This document shows, one piece after another, positions 1-9,721 of a stretch of DNA of 64,000 bases; the stretch's first letter is position 1, and every line of letters begins with the position of its first letter. The notes under the pieces are model-generated. The model was not told the origin of the DNA, made no database searches, and saw only the letters and a list, made by a program, of their open reading frames with translations. Both the position numbers and the translations under genes were made by a program. The DNA is from Peptoniphilus senegalensis JC140 (GTDB lineage Bacteria > Bacillota > Clostridia > Tissierellales > Peptoniphilaceae): positions 261,196 through 325,195 of the forward strand of contig NZ_HE610718.1 in NCBI RefSeq assembly GCF_000321025.1, in the 5' to 3' direction.

Positions 1-53
1 AATTCAGAGGTTTTTTACTTTCTTATATTATTAAAATAATTGATTTTAAATCA

Positions 54-386
54 TCAAACTAAGTCCTTTTTTATAAAATAAGTTAATATAAACACACTGA
101 TAAATGCCACAACATAACTAAATAAAATATATAGAATAAATAAAACTCTTCCCTTATTATCACCAAACTTTTGTATAGTCAAAAGTGTTGGAAGAAAGCA
201 TAAAAAACTAATATAGGTATATAAAAAAAGTATCCCCTTTATGAAAGTATTATATAAATCAATATCTAAAATAATATATCCCCAACCTAATGTTAAAAAT
301 ATTATAAAAGAGTGAATTAAAATCCTATATATTATGTTTGATTTATCCGTAGACTGCCAAAAAAGTAATTGAAAAAATTTTTTCAC
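54..386 (-). CDS. Small hydrophobic membrane protein, function unknown
   Basis: A 110-residue protein that I do not recognise. It has a short N-terminal region with K3 and K4, then three or four strongly hydrophobic stretches (about residues 20-45, 48-70 and 82-105) separated by short charged loops, and ends in KKD. It is therefore probably an integral membrane protein. The start is GTG at 384-386 with an AGAAGG-like ribosome site about 11 nt upstream, which is only moderately convincing. It is transcribed away from the tnaA leader and has no visible partner gene. No domain can be assigned. Confidence 0.5.
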   Translation of the reverse strand: MKKFFQLLFWQSTDKSNIIYRILIHSFIIFLTLGWGYIILDIDLYNTFIKGILFLYTYISFLCFLPTLLTIQKFGDNKGRVLFILYILFSYVVAFISVFILTYFIKKDLV

Positions 387-586
387 TTGTCATCAATCCT
401 TCTTTTTAATATTCTGAAATTGTTTTCTTAAATAAAGTAATCTATTTAATTTAATTTGTCAAATAGTGTTTTTTTATCAGATATATTCAAATTTATTTTT
501 TTATATCCTATTAAAAATAGTAATTTAACACACCGATAAAACTATTTCATTTTTATTTTGTTTTACTTCTTCAATTTACAAGATTA

Positions 587-615
587 TTGACTTCTTCATG
601 TTAGTAATGTAAACT
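587..615 (+). promoter_or_regulatory. Probable sigma-A promoter of tnaA-tnaT
   Basis: TTGACT at 587-592, a 17-nt spacer, then TAAACT at 610-615. Transcription would start near 622, giving a leader of about 155 nt that contains both copies of the tandem RNA motif. The -35 is near consensus and the -10 is weak (4 of 6). Confidence 0.5.
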
Positions 616-640
616 ATTTCATAGATAATACATATTATCT

Positions 641-751
641 TGGAGTTCTGTCCGCTCATCAAGAAAGAAAACTTAAAATTTTGATAACCGGGGTTCTCTA
701 TGGGATACTGTCCGCTAGTCGACTTTTGTCGATGACCGGGGTTCCTCTATA
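641..751 (+). ncRNA. Tandem structured RNA motif in the tnaA leader (candidate riboswitch)
   Basis: Two adjacent copies share CTGTCCGCT (648-656 and 708-716) and ACCGGGGTTC (687-696 and 735-744). Between these shared blocks each copy has its own stem: AUCAA/UUGAU with a long loop in copy 1, and GUCGAC/GUCGAU with a UUUU loop in copy 2. The stems differ in sequence but keep pairing, while the flanking bases are identical, which is the pattern of an RNA fold with a conserved internal loop. Outer helices also form (641-645 with 696-700; 702-705 with 743-746), and the two outer helices share bases 699-700. Copy 2 is followed by U8 at 753-760 and then the tnaA ribosome site, so it could act as a terminator-type switch. 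I cannot match it to a riboswitch class from memory; the ligand is unknown. Confidence 0.65.
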
Positions 752-778
752 CTTTTTTTTATTATATGGAGGTTTTTT

Positions 779-2422
779 ATGAAAAAGTATCAATTAGATG
801 TACCTACACCACATTCCTATACTTATGTTACAAAAAATATTCCTAATGTAACTGTGGAACAAAGAGAAAGAGCTCTTAAGGCTACTCACTACAATGAATT
901 TGCCTTCCCTGCAGGAATGTTAACTATCGATATGTTATCAGATTCAGGAACTACTGCCATGACAGATGTTCAATGGTCTGCAATGTTTTTAGGCGATGAA
1001 TCCTATGGTAGAAACAAGGGCTACTATGTCCTACTAGATACCTTTAGAGATGTCTTCGAAAGAGGCGATAAGCAAAAGAGAATTATCGACCTAGTTAGAA
1101 CTGACTGCGACGATGTTGAAAAAATGATGAATGAAGTTTATCTTTGCGAATATGAAGGTGGTCTATTTAACGGTGGATCTGCGCAAATGGAAAGACCTAA
1201 TACTTTTATCATTCAACAAGGTCGTGCAGCTGAATCAGTTTTATTTGAACTTGTTAGAAATATTTTAAATGGAAGAGAACCTGGAAAGACTTACACTATT
1301 CCTTCTAATGGACACTTTGACACTACTGAAGGTAACATCAAGCAAATGGGCTCTATCCCAAGAAATTTATACAATAAAGAACTTTTGTGGGAAGTTCCTG
1401 AAAATGGTCACTATGAAAAGAATCCATTTAAGGGCAACATGGACACAGAAAAGTTGGAAGAATTAATTGAAAAATTGGGACCAGAAAATGTTCCTCTAAT
1501 TTATACAACTATTACTAACAACACAGTTTGTGGTCAACCAGTTTCCATGGCTAACATGAGAGAATGTTCAAGAATTGCTCACAAATATGAAATTCCTTAT
1601 ATGTTTGATGCTGCAAGATGGGCAGAAAATGCTTACTTCATCAAAGTCAATGAAGAAGGCTATGCTGACAAATCAATTCCAGAAATCGCAAAGGAAATGT
1701 TCTCTTATTGCGATGGCTTTACTGCATCTCTTAAAAAAGACGGACACGCAAACATGGGTGGCGTTCTTGCCTTTAGAGACAAGGGCTTATTCTGGAAGAA
1801 GTTCTCTGACTTTAATGAAGATGGCTCAGTAAAAACTGATGTTGGTATCTTATTAAAGGTTAAACAAATTTCTTGCTACGGAAATGACTCTTATGGTGGA
1901 ATGAGTGGTAGAGATATTCTGGCACTTGCTGCTGGTCTTTATGAAGCAGCCAAGTTTGATTATCTTGACGCTCGTGTTAAACAATGCGAATACCTTGCTC
2001 AAGGCTTCTACAAGGCTGGCGTAAAGGGCGTTGTTCTTCCTGCTGGTGGTCACGGTGTTTACATCAACATGGACGAATTTTTCGACAACAAGAGAGCACC
2101 TGAAACTTTTGCTGGTCAAGGTTTCTCTGTTGAATTAATTAGAAGATACGGAATTAGAACTGCAGAACTTGGCAACTATTCAATGGAATATGACCTAAAG
2201 ACTCCGGAACAACAAGCTGAAGTAGCCAATGTAGTTCGTTTCGCAGTAAACAGAAGTCAACTTTCAAAGGAACACATGGATTATGTAATTGCAGCTGTAA
2301 AGGCTCTTTACGAAGATCGTGCTACTATTCCTAATATTAGAATAGTAAAGGGTAAAAACCTTCCAATGCGTCACTTCCACGCTTTCCTTGAAACTTATGA
2401 ACCTTCTGAAGATGAAAAATAA
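779..2422 (+). CDS. tnaA: Tryptophanase (long-form, PLP-dependent beta-eliminating lyase)
   Basis: Cytosolic PLP enzyme of the tryptophanase/tyrosine phenol-lyase family; as tryptophanase it splits L-tryptophan into indole, pyruvate and ammonia. The PLP lysine lies in TASLKKDGHANMGG and the cofactor-ring aspartate in FDAARWAENAYF, both matching the family. At the place where tyrosine phenol-lyases carry MERG (as I recall it) this protein has AELG, closer to the VEIG of E. coli TnaA. That and the following tryptophan-type symporter favour tryptophanase. It has 547 residues against about 470 for E. coli TnaA; much of the excess is an insertion of roughly 45 residues at about 90-140. The start has GGAGG 6 nt upstream. 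Tyrosine phenol-lyase activity is the main alternative. Confidence 0.85.
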   Translation: MKKYQLDVPTPHSYTYVTKNIPNVTVEQRERALKATHYNEFAFPAGMLTIDMLSDSGTTAMTDVQWSAMFLGDESYGRNKGYYVLLDTFRDVFERGDKQKRIIDLVRTDCDDVEKMMNEVYLCEYEGGLFNGGSAQMERPNTFIIQQGRAAESVLFELVRNILNGREPGKTYTIPSNGHFDTTEGNIKQMGSIPRNLYNKELLWEVPENGHYEKNPFKGNMDTEKLEELIEKLGPENVPLIYTTITNNTVCGQPVSMANMRECSRIAHKYEIPYMFDAARWAENAYFIKVNEEGYADKSIPEIAKEMFSYCDGFTASLKKDGHANMGGVLAFRDKGLFWKKFSDFNEDGSVKTDVGILLKVKQISCYGNDSYGGMSGRDILALAAGLYEAAKFDYLDARVKQCEYLAQGFYKAGVKGVVLPAGGHGVYINMDEFFDNKRAPETFAGQGFSVELIRRYGIRTAELGNYSMEYDLKTPEQQAEVANVVRFAVNRSQLSKEHMDYVIAAVKALYEDRATIPNIRIVKGKNLPMRHFHAFLETYEPSEDEK

Positions 2423-2452
2423 GTTTTAATTTTTTAATTTAATATTAAAAAA

Positions 2453-2472
2453 GCCCCTTGAAATACAGGGGC
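2453..2472 (+). promoter_or_regulatory. Intercistronic hairpin between tnaA and tnaT
   Basis: GCCCCT (2453-2458) pairs with AGGGGC (2467-2472) across an 8-nt loop. There is no U-run on the plus-strand side, so it is unlikely to be a full terminator for tnaA; a processing or stability element between the two cistrons is more plausible. On the minus strand it is followed by a U-rich run, but no minus-strand gene reads into it. Confidence 0.5.
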
Positions 2473-2497
2473 AAATTACCCTATAAGGAGAATAATT

Positions 2498-3838
2498 ATG
2501 GATAATAACTTAAAAGCTCGCGATGGTTTTAAAAGTAAATGGGGTTTTATACTTGCATGTATTGGCTCTGCAGTTGGTATGGGTAATATTTGGAGATTTC
2601 CTATAATGGTGTCTACTTATGGTGGAATGACTTTTTTAATCCCTTACATAATATTTGTAGCACTAATAGGCTCAACTGGAGTAATTTCTGAAATGGCACT
2701 AGGTAGGTCTGCAGAAGCTGGTCCCGTTGGTGCTTTCGGAAAATGTACAGAACTAAGATGTAATAATAGAAAACTTGGAGAAATAATTGGACTTATACCA
2801 GTAGTAGGCTCCCTTGCCTTAGCAATAGGTTACACTTGTGTAATGGGTTGGATTTTTAAATACACTTTCCTTTCCTTATCAGGTGGACTTTATGCTATGG
2901 GTCAAGACATGGATGTAATTGGTGGAACTTTCGGACAAACAGCCTCTGCCTTTGGCGCAAACATTTGGATAGTAGTAGCTGTCCTTGCAAGCTTTGCCAT
3001 TATGGTAATGGGCGTATCTGGTGGAATTGAAAAGGCAAATAAAGTTATGATGCCTGTCCTCTTTATTTTATTTGTAGGACTTGCAATTTACATCTTCACA
3101 CTTCCTGGTGCAGCTAATGGATATAAATATATCTTCACAGTAAACCCAGAAGGATTAAAAGACCCAAAAGTTTGGATTTTTGCCTTTGGACAAGCTTTCT
3201 TCTCCCTATCAGTTGCAGGAAATGGAACAGTAATTTACGGCTCTTATTTACCTAAGAACGAAAGCATTCCGTCCTCTGCAAGAAATGTAGCAGTCTTTGA
3301 CACTCTTGCAGCCCTACTTGCAGCCTTTGTAATTATCCCAGCAATGGCAACAGCAAATGCCCCTCTTGACACTGGCGGCCCTGGACTAATGTTCATCTTC
3401 CTAGTAAATGTATTTAACGGCATGGCAGTAGGAAAAATTATTGGAATAATTTTCTATATTTGCGTACTCTTCGCAGGTGTATCTTCAATAATAAATCTAT
3501 ATGAAACACCAGTTGCTTACTTGCAAGAAAAATTTAATTTTTCAAGACCTATCGCAACTACAACTATTCATGTAATTGGTTGTATCGTTGCAATATTTAT
3601 CCAAGCAATAGTAAGCGGTTGGATGGATGTAGTTTCCATTTACATCTGCCCACTTGGCGCAGCCCTTGCAGGCATAATGTTCCTTTGGGTTGCAGGAAAA
3701 GAGTATGCCCTTTCTGCAGTTAATCAAGGTAACGGAAAAGAAATTGGCGGATGGTATTATCCACTTGCAAAATATGTATATGTAATAGCAGCAATAATTG
3801 CCCTAATAGCTGGAGCAAAATTTGGCGGTATTGGTTAA
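2498..3838 (+). CDS. tnaT: Sodium-dependent tryptophan-type symporter (NSS/SNF family)
   Basis: Integral membrane symporter of the neurotransmitter:sodium symporter family, about 11 membrane segments in 446 residues. The family signature GSAVGMGNIWRFP is in the first membrane helix (residues 23-35), where sodium and the amino acid are bound. Bacterial members next to tryptophanase transport tryptophan (TnaT); that substrate is inferred from the neighbour. It lies 75 nt behind tnaA, after a hairpin, with AAGGAG upstream of the ATG, and is probably co-transcribed. A bidirectional terminator follows directly. Other aromatic or branched amino acids are possible substrates. Confidence 0.85.
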   Translation: MDNNLKARDGFKSKWGFILACIGSAVGMGNIWRFPIMVSTYGGMTFLIPYIIFVALIGSTGVISEMALGRSAEAGPVGAFGKCTELRCNNRKLGEIIGLIPVVGSLALAIGYTCVMGWIFKYTFLSLSGGLYAMGQDMDVIGGTFGQTASAFGANIWIVVAVLASFAIMVMGVSGGIEKANKVMMPVLFILFVGLAIYIFTLPGAANGYKYIFTVNPEGLKDPKVWIFAFGQAFFSLSVAGNGTVIYGSYLPKNESIPSSARNVAVFDTLAALLAAFVIIPAMATANAPLDTGGPGLMFIFLVNVFNGMAVGKIIGIIFYICVLFAGVSSIINLYETPVAYLQEKFNFSRPIATTTIHVIGCIVAIFIQAIVSGWMDVVSIYICPLGAALAGIMFLWVAGKEYALSAVNQGNGKEIGGWYYPLAKYVYVIAAIIALIAGAKFGGIG

Positions 3839-3857
3839 TAAAATTTTATAAAAAATA

Positions 3858-3885
3858 AGTGTTGGCAAATGTATAAGCCAACACT
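3858..3885. terminator. Bidirectional intrinsic terminator between tnaT and the hydrolase gene
   Basis: AGTGTTGGC (3858-3866) pairs perfectly with GCCAACACT (3877-3885). TTTTCTTT follows on the plus strand and a U-rich tract follows on the minus strand, so it can end both convergent transcripts. Confidence 0.85.
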
Positions 3886-3896
3886 TTTTCTTTGTT

Positions 3897-4586
3897 TTAA
3901 AATTTATCCTTTTTATTCCTAAATTGGGTAAACTCATCTAAATCCCTTGCCAAGAAGAAGGGATTTATTTTTTTCTCTTTTCCAATTGTTGAAGGAAGTG
4001 TGATTTTATCTTCTTCTCTAAGTTTTTTTACTCTCTCGTATTCTCTGTCTAAGTCTTCATTAGAAATCACAGACTTAGCAAATTTTAAATTTCCAAGAGA
4101 ATATTCGTGAGCTGGGTAAATCTTGATCTCATCATCTAAATTTTTTAATTTATTTAGACCTTCAAAGGCTTTTTTGTAGTCCTTAGTAAAAACTCTGCCG
4201 CATCCTGCAAGGAAAAGGGCATCTCCACAAAATAATTTATCTCCCATTAAATAAGAAATGTGGTCTTCTGTATGACCTCCTGTTAAAATAACCTTAAAAT
4301 TTTCGCCAAAGATTTCAAACTCGTCACAATCTTTTAAAGTTATATCATTGTATTCTTTTGTTTCAATAGGCCCATAAACCTTCGCACCATATTTATTTTT
4401 AAGTTCCTCAACACCACCCACATGGTCCATGTGCTTGTGAGTTAAAAGAATGTAATCAAGTTTTCTATTTTTTAAATAATCTATGACGGGACTTGCATCG
4501 CCAGGATCCACCACAAGAGTCTTGCCATCATTTTCTATTGTCCAAATATAATTGTCATTAAAAGCTTTAATATAATTAATAAACAT
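3897..4586 (-). CDS. Metallo-beta-lactamase-fold hydrolase, glyoxalase II type
   Basis: A 229-residue protein of the hydroxyacylglutathione hydrolase (glyoxalase II) branch. It has the zinc site THKHMDHVGG (THxHxDH form), GHTEDH as the next ligand, FCGDALFLAGCGR with the bridging Asp, and PAHEYS near residue 160. The C-terminal part, including NPFFL, resembles the substrate-binding helices of glyoxalase II. The true substrate may be another thioester, since many clostridial relatives lack glutathione. The ATG at 4584-4586 is chosen because AGAGGTG lies 5-6 nt upstream; an ATG seven codons earlier has no site. Confidence 0.8.
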   Translation of the reverse strand: MFINYIKAFNDNYIWTIENDGKTLVVDPGDASPVIDYLKNRKLDYILLTHKHMDHVGGVEELKNKYGAKVYGPIETKEYNDITLKDCDEFEIFGENFKVILTGGHTEDHISYLMGDKLFCGDALFLAGCGRVFTKDYKKAFEGLNKLKNLDDEIKIYPAHEYSLGNLKFAKSVISNEDLDREYERVKKLREEDKITLPSTIGKEKKINPFFLARDLDEFTQFRNKKDKF

Positions 4587-4653
4587 AAAACACCTCTTAA
4601 TATACATACTCTTATTGGTGTGATTTAAACAATGATATGCTGATAAAGAAATT

Positions 4654-4682
4654 TTGCTAAAGATTTATTTGCCTGCTATAAT
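4654..4682 (+). promoter_or_regulatory. Sigma-A promoter of the split exported-protein gene
   Basis: TTGCTA (4654-4659), a 17-nt spacer and a perfect TATAAT (4677-4682). Transcription starts near 4690, about 10 nt before the AGGAGG ribosome site of the gene at 4711. Confidence 0.7.
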
Positions 4683-4710
4683 AAAATTAATAAAATATTA
4701 GGAGGTCAAT

Positions 4711-4920
4711 ATGAAAAAATTTTTAATAGTTTTTGTCACAATATTTTTAATTGGCGGGCTAATATATTTTTCACAAAATAACAATTTAAAAGAAAATTCA
4801 ACAAGTTCGAGAAAACTAAGTGCCGACACGAAAATATATAAAAGTGATGACAAGGGCGACTTTAAAATATACAAGAAAAAAAATTACCAAGATGGTTACT
4901 ACTTATTGAAAAAAGAATGA
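4711..4920 (+). CDS. Small exported or membrane-anchored protein, 5' part of a probably split gene
   Basis: 69 residues: an N-terminal KK, one hydrophobic segment (about residues 4-20) that serves as signal or membrane anchor, then a lysine-rich polar tail. AGGAGG precedes the start. It ends in TGA at 4918-4920, overlapping the ATG of the next frame as ATGA. The tail reads smoothly into the next frame across the A6 run at 4909-4914, so the two pieces may be one exported protein of about 170 residues broken by a frameshift. I do not recognise the family. Confidence 0.5.
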   Translation: MKKFLIVFVTIFLIGGLIYFSQNNNLKENSTSSRKLSADTKIYKSDDKGDFKIYKKKNYQDGYYLLKKE

Positions 4921-5234
4921 ATTCTAAGAGTAAGTCTAATGAATTTGATTTGTGCCTAATTTTTGATATAGAAAACCAGAAAATAGGTCCTTTAAAAGAT
5001 GTCTCCATAGAAACTGAAGGTAAAGGCTTCCAAGGTACTATCCATGTAGAAATCGTAGCTAATGGAAAGAGTGTGGTTTACGATATTTTAGGTGACTTAA
5101 ATAATGAGCATTTGGAAAGAACGGCTATTGATATTATAGATATGGGGAGAATAATTGATGCATCCTATTCTTCTTTTTACAAGGCTAAATTTTTTGACCA
5201 TGTAGAAGAAAGTGGATCTATATTTTTACCTTAA
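4917..5234 (+). CDS. Unknown protein, 3' part of a probably split gene
   Basis: 105 residues, mixed alpha/beta composition, no signal peptide and no known motif. Its ATG has no convincing ribosome site, and the frame stays open upstream of this ATG back to about 4866, as expected if it is the continuation of the previous frame. Independent translation by ATGA coupling is the alternative. A hairpin with a T-run follows 28 nt after the stop. Confidence 0.45.
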   Translation: MNSKSKSNEFDLCLIFDIENQKIGPLKDVSIETEGKGFQGTIHVEIVANGKSVVYDILGDLNNEHLERTAIDIIDMGRIIDASYSSFYKAKFFDHVEESGSIFLP

Positions 5235-5261
5235 TAATTTTCTAAAGGAATACAAAAATAA

Positions 5262-5289
5262 AAGCAGTCTGATGATTTTAAGACTACTT
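5262..5289 (+). terminator. Intrinsic terminator after the split small gene
   Basis: AAGCAGTCT (5262-5270) pairs with AGACTACTT (5281-5289) with one C-A mismatch, and TTTATTTT follows. Confidence 0.65.
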
Positions 5290-5330
5290 TTTATTTTCTA
5301 TTTTGTTGGTTTCTTGATATCCGGATCTCT

Positions 5331-5553
5331 CGACAATGCTCCCTTTTCGGTCGCATCGTCATCGTTCGCTGGATAAGATTTTTCATCAGCTCATGCGTCG
5401 CTAACGCTCGCATTCGCTGTGAAAACAAAAAAGACAGCAGCTTTTTTGACTGTCTTTTGAGGTTTTTTTCTATATATCCAACTCCGACTCACTCAAAAAT
5501 GTTCCCTATTCGGTCACATTTTTTCGTTCGCTGGATAAGGTTCTTCATAGCTT
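5331..5553. repeat. Degenerate direct repeats in the intergenic region downstream of groEL
   Basis: Two copies of about 60 bp, 5331-5390 and 5492-5553. Both contain a TTCGGTC(G/A)CAT block followed by CGTTCGCTGGATAAG and then a run ending in TTCAT. Copy 1 is followed by a hairpin at 5387-5419 (CAGC/GCTG outside, ATGCG/CGCAT inside). No gene is supported between 5235 and 5626; these look like dispersed intergenic repeats or decayed coding remnants. Confidence 0.55.
5429..5458. terminator. Terminator-like hairpin, probable end of the groESL transcript
   Basis: AAAAGACAG (5429-5437) pairs with CTGTCTTTT (5450-5458). Read on the minus strand it is followed by more T residues, so it can end groESL transcription; a T-rich stretch on the plus side means it may work in both directions. 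Confidence 0.55.
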
Positions 5554-5587
5554 CAGGCTCCTTTCAGTCGCCTTCAGCTTGAAGACC

Positions 5588-5617
5588 GTCTCAATCGTGA
5601 CTCGTCACGATTGAGAC
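5588..5617. repeat. Perfect 13-bp hairpin just beyond the groEL stop
   Basis: GTCTCAATCGTGA (5588-5600) and TCACGATTGAGAC (5605-5617) are perfect reverse complements around a CTCG loop. There is no U-tract on either side, so it is not a normal intrinsic terminator. It may protect the 3' end of the groEL mRNA or belong to the neighbouring repeats. Confidence 0.6.
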
Positions 5618-5626
5618 TACCATTAA

Positions 5627-7542
<1,916 letters not shown>

Positions 7543-7562
7543 CTATATTAACCTCCTTATAA

Positions 7563-7589
7563 TTAGCACTCACCAAACTCTTCTGCTAA
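7563..7589 (-). promoter_or_regulatory. Degenerate CIRCE operator (HrcA site)
   Basis: On the plus strand TTAGCACTC is perfect for one arm, followed by 9 nt and TTCTGCTAA, which matches GAGTGCTAA at 6 of 9 positions. It lies between the groES promoter and start, the usual place for HrcA repression relieved by heat shock. Confidence 0.7.
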
Positions 7590-7596
7590 TACATAT

Positions 7597-7625
7597 ATGA
7601 TAATACATTAGAAAAATTTTTTCAA
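7597..7625 (-). promoter_or_regulatory. groESL promoter
   Basis: On the minus strand TTGAAA (7620-7625), a 17-nt spacer and TATCAT (7597-7602). The predicted start falls at the edge of the CIRCE element, so HrcA would block initiation. Confidence 0.65.
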
Positions 7626-7726
7626 GGATAAAAAGTAACAAAATATTGTAAATTTTTCTTGAGATAATTTGTGGCGGGAATTATAAAAAATTTCTTTAAA
7701 ATAAATATTTTCAAGATTTTCAAAAA

Positions 7727-8350
7727 TTATTTATATTTTTTTGGCATGAAAAATTTACTCATATCCACGCCTTCAAGTTCCAATAACTTGACTTTTCTAT
7801 CAAGCCCTCCGGCATATCCAGTAAGAGATCCACTTGCCCCCACAACTCTGTGGCAAGGAATTATAATTGAAATGGGATTAGCTCCAACTGCACCACCCAC
7901 TGCTTGAGCTGACATTCTCACATACTTTTTACTCTCTACAAGTTTTTCTGCAACAGCCTTATATGTAAGAGTTTTTCCATAGGGGATTTCTAATAAAATT
8001 TTCCATACATCTTTTCTAAATTCACTTCCTCTTATGTTTAACTTAGGTGTGAATTTTGGCTCTTTCCGAGAAAAATAAATATCGAGCCATTTTTTAGTCT
8101 CGTCAAAAATTTTATTTTCACAAATATCTTCGCCTGAGACTTTATTTTTTTCATGAAAAAGACTCTTACTTTTAAAATTTTTATCTTTTAACTCAAAATT
8201 TTTCGCATCCTCAAAATTTTTTATCTCTTCATTATTTAAGAAATCATAAAATTCCCTTTGACACTCAAAATAAATTCCAAGAATACCTTCAAGATCTCCT
8301 AAAATTAAAATCTCTCCTAGTGGTGAATTATAAAGTTTTTTATAAATCAT
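7727..8350 (-). CDS. ogt: Methylated-DNA--protein-cysteine methyltransferase
   Basis: Suicide DNA-repair enzyme that transfers the methyl group of O6-methylguanine to its own cysteine. The active-site motif PCHRVVG and the preceding GGAVGANPISII are clear near residue 165, as is GKTLTYKAVAEKL of the DNA-binding helix. The N-terminal half carries a lysine- and phenylalanine-rich insert (about residues 35-85), making it 207 residues against about 160-170 for typical Ogt. The ATG at 8348-8350 has GGAG about 5 nt upstream and is preferred to an ATG 12 codons earlier. It starts just beyond the rplQ terminator. Confidence 0.88.
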   Translation of the reverse strand: MIYKKLYNSPLGEILILGDLEGILGIYFECQREFYDFLNNEEIKNFEDAKNFELKDKNFKSKSLFHEKNKVSGEDICENKIFDETKKWLDIYFSRKEPKFTPKLNIRGSEFRKDVWKILLEIPYGKTLTYKAVAEKLVESKKYVRMSAQAVGGAVGANPISIIIPCHRVVGASGSLTGYAGGLDRKVKLLELEGVDMSKFFMPKKYK

Positions 8351-8373
8351 AAGCTCTCCAAAATATATAAAAA

Positions 8374-8397
8374 AAGGAAACCCCATTGGATTTCCTT
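8374..8397 (-). terminator. Terminator of the ribosomal protein operon
   Basis: On the minus strand AAGGAAATCC pairs with GGGTTTCCTT (one G-U) around AATG, followed by a run of T. The hairpin overlaps the rplQ stop codon, so it ends the long rpsJ-rplQ transcript; ogt begins 24 nt later. Confidence 0.85.
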
Positions 8398-8737
8398 ATA
8401 CTAATTCTATAATTGAAATTTCTGCGCCGTCTCCACGTCTTGGACCCATCTTCAATACTCTAGTGTAACCACCATTTCTATCAGCATACTTTTCAGCATA
8501 TTCACTAAATAATTTTGTAACAACATCTTCTGAATAAATATATGCTAAAGCTTGTCTTCTTGCGTGAAGATCTCCTCTTTTTCCAAGTGTAATCATACGA
8601 TCAGCAATTCTTTGAACTTCCTTAGCTCTTGTGTGAGTAGTTTTAATTCTGCCTTCACGCAAAAGAGAAGTAACAAGGTTTCTAAGCATTGCTTTTCTAT
8701 GACTTGAATTACGGCCAAGTTTTCTGTTTTTTGCCAT
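8396..8737 (-). CDS. rplQ: 50S ribosomal protein L17
   Basis: 113-residue large-subunit protein, full length, with [20 protein letters not shown] at the start and the family's [20 protein letters not shown]. Last gene of the ribosomal operon, 10 nt behind rpoA; its stop codon is part of the operon terminator. Confidence 0.98.
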   Translation of the reverse strand: MAKNRKLGRNSSHRKAMLRNLVTSLLREGRIKTTHTRAKEVQRIADRMITLGKRGDLHARRQALAYIYSEDVVTKLFSEYAEKYADRNGGYTRVLKMGPRRGDGAEISIIELV

Positions 8738-8747
8738 AATGTCCTCC

Positions 8748-9695
8748 TTATTCTTCGTCAGCCTTGAGACCTAATCCCAATTCTTCAAGTTTTTCAGTTA
8801 CTTCTAGTAGAGATTTTCTACCAAGATTTCTAACCTTCATCATTTCACTTTCAGTTTTATTAGTAAGTTCCTCAACGCTATTTATTCCAGCTCTCTTCAA
8901 ACAGTTAAAAGACCTAACAGATAAATCTAATTCTTCAACTGTCATTTCAAGAACTTTTTCTTTTTGATCCTCTTCTTTTTCAACCATCAAATTTATTTCA
9001 CTGACATGTTCCTTAAGGCCAATGAAGAGTTCAAGATGTTCTGTTAAGATTTTTGCTGCAAGAGATGTAGCTTCATCAGCTTTCATAGAACCATCTGTTG
9101 TAACTTCTAGGATTAATCTATCATAATCAGTTCTTTGTCCAACTCTTGTGTTTTCAACTTTCCAGTTTACTTTTTCCACAGGAGTGAAGTTAGAGTCCAT
9201 TGGAATAATTCCAATTTCGCTTATTTCATCCTTTTTAAGTTCAGAAGGTTCATAGCCTCTTCCTCTTTCAACCATCATTTCAAGATAAAAATCAGCATCT
9301 TCATTTAGCGTAGCTATATGTTGATCTGGATTAATAATAGAAACATGAGGTTGAAGTTCAATGTCAGAGGCCTTAATTTCTCCCTTGCCCTTTTTTTCTA
9401 TAATAAGTTTTACAGGTTCATCTTCAGTCATCTTTAAAACTATAGATTTAATATTTAAAACTATTTCAGGTACATCTTCCAATACCCCTGGAATTGTATC
9501 AAATTCATGTTCAACACCACGTATATTTATAAAAGATACAGCAGCGCCTGGTAGAGAGGAAAGTAACACTCTTCTTAAGGAATTTCCAATAGTGATACCA
9601 AATCCAGCTTCTAGAGGTTCAACGACAAACTTGCCATATAAACCAGACTCATCTAATTCTTCAATACTAATTCTAGGTTTTTCAATTTCAATCAT
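8748..9695 (-). CDS. rpoA: DNA-directed RNA polymerase alpha subunit
   Basis: 315 residues. The N-terminal assembly domain (about 1-230) has [19 protein letters not shown]; a charged linker leads to the C-terminal domain (about 250-310) with the helix-hairpin-helix [20 protein letters not shown] and [11 protein letters not shown], which contacts UP elements and activators. It follows rpsK by 26 nt. In many Firmicutes rpsD sits between rpsK and rpoA; here it does not. Confidence 0.98.
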   Translation of the reverse strand: MIEIEKPRISIEELDESGLYGKFVVEPLEAGFGITIGNSLRRVLLSSLPGAAVSFINIRGVEHEFDTIPGVLEDVPEIVLNIKSIVLKMTEDEPVKLIIEKKGKGEIKASDIELQPHVSIINPDQHIATLNEDADFYLEMMVERGRGYEPSELKKDEISEIGIIPMDSNFTPVEKVNWKVENTRVGQRTDYDRLILEVTTDGSMKADEATSLAAKILTEHLELFIGLKEHVSEINLMVEKEEDQKEKVLEMTVEELDLSVRSFNCLKRAGINSVEELTNKTESEMMKVRNLGRKSLLEVTEKLEELGLGLKADEE

Positions 9696-9721
9696 GGGTA
9701 CCCTCCTTTTCGATAAATAGT

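Noticed and set aside
641-751. Known tandem riboswitches (glycine, guanidine-II) as explanation of the tnaA leader
   Set aside because: The conserved bases and loops of those classes, for example the ACGR loops of guanidine-II, are not present. The decision is from memory and needs an Rfam scan.
641-760. TnaC-type leader peptide control of tnaA
   Set aside because: I see no short frame with ribosome site and a tryptophan codon in the leader.
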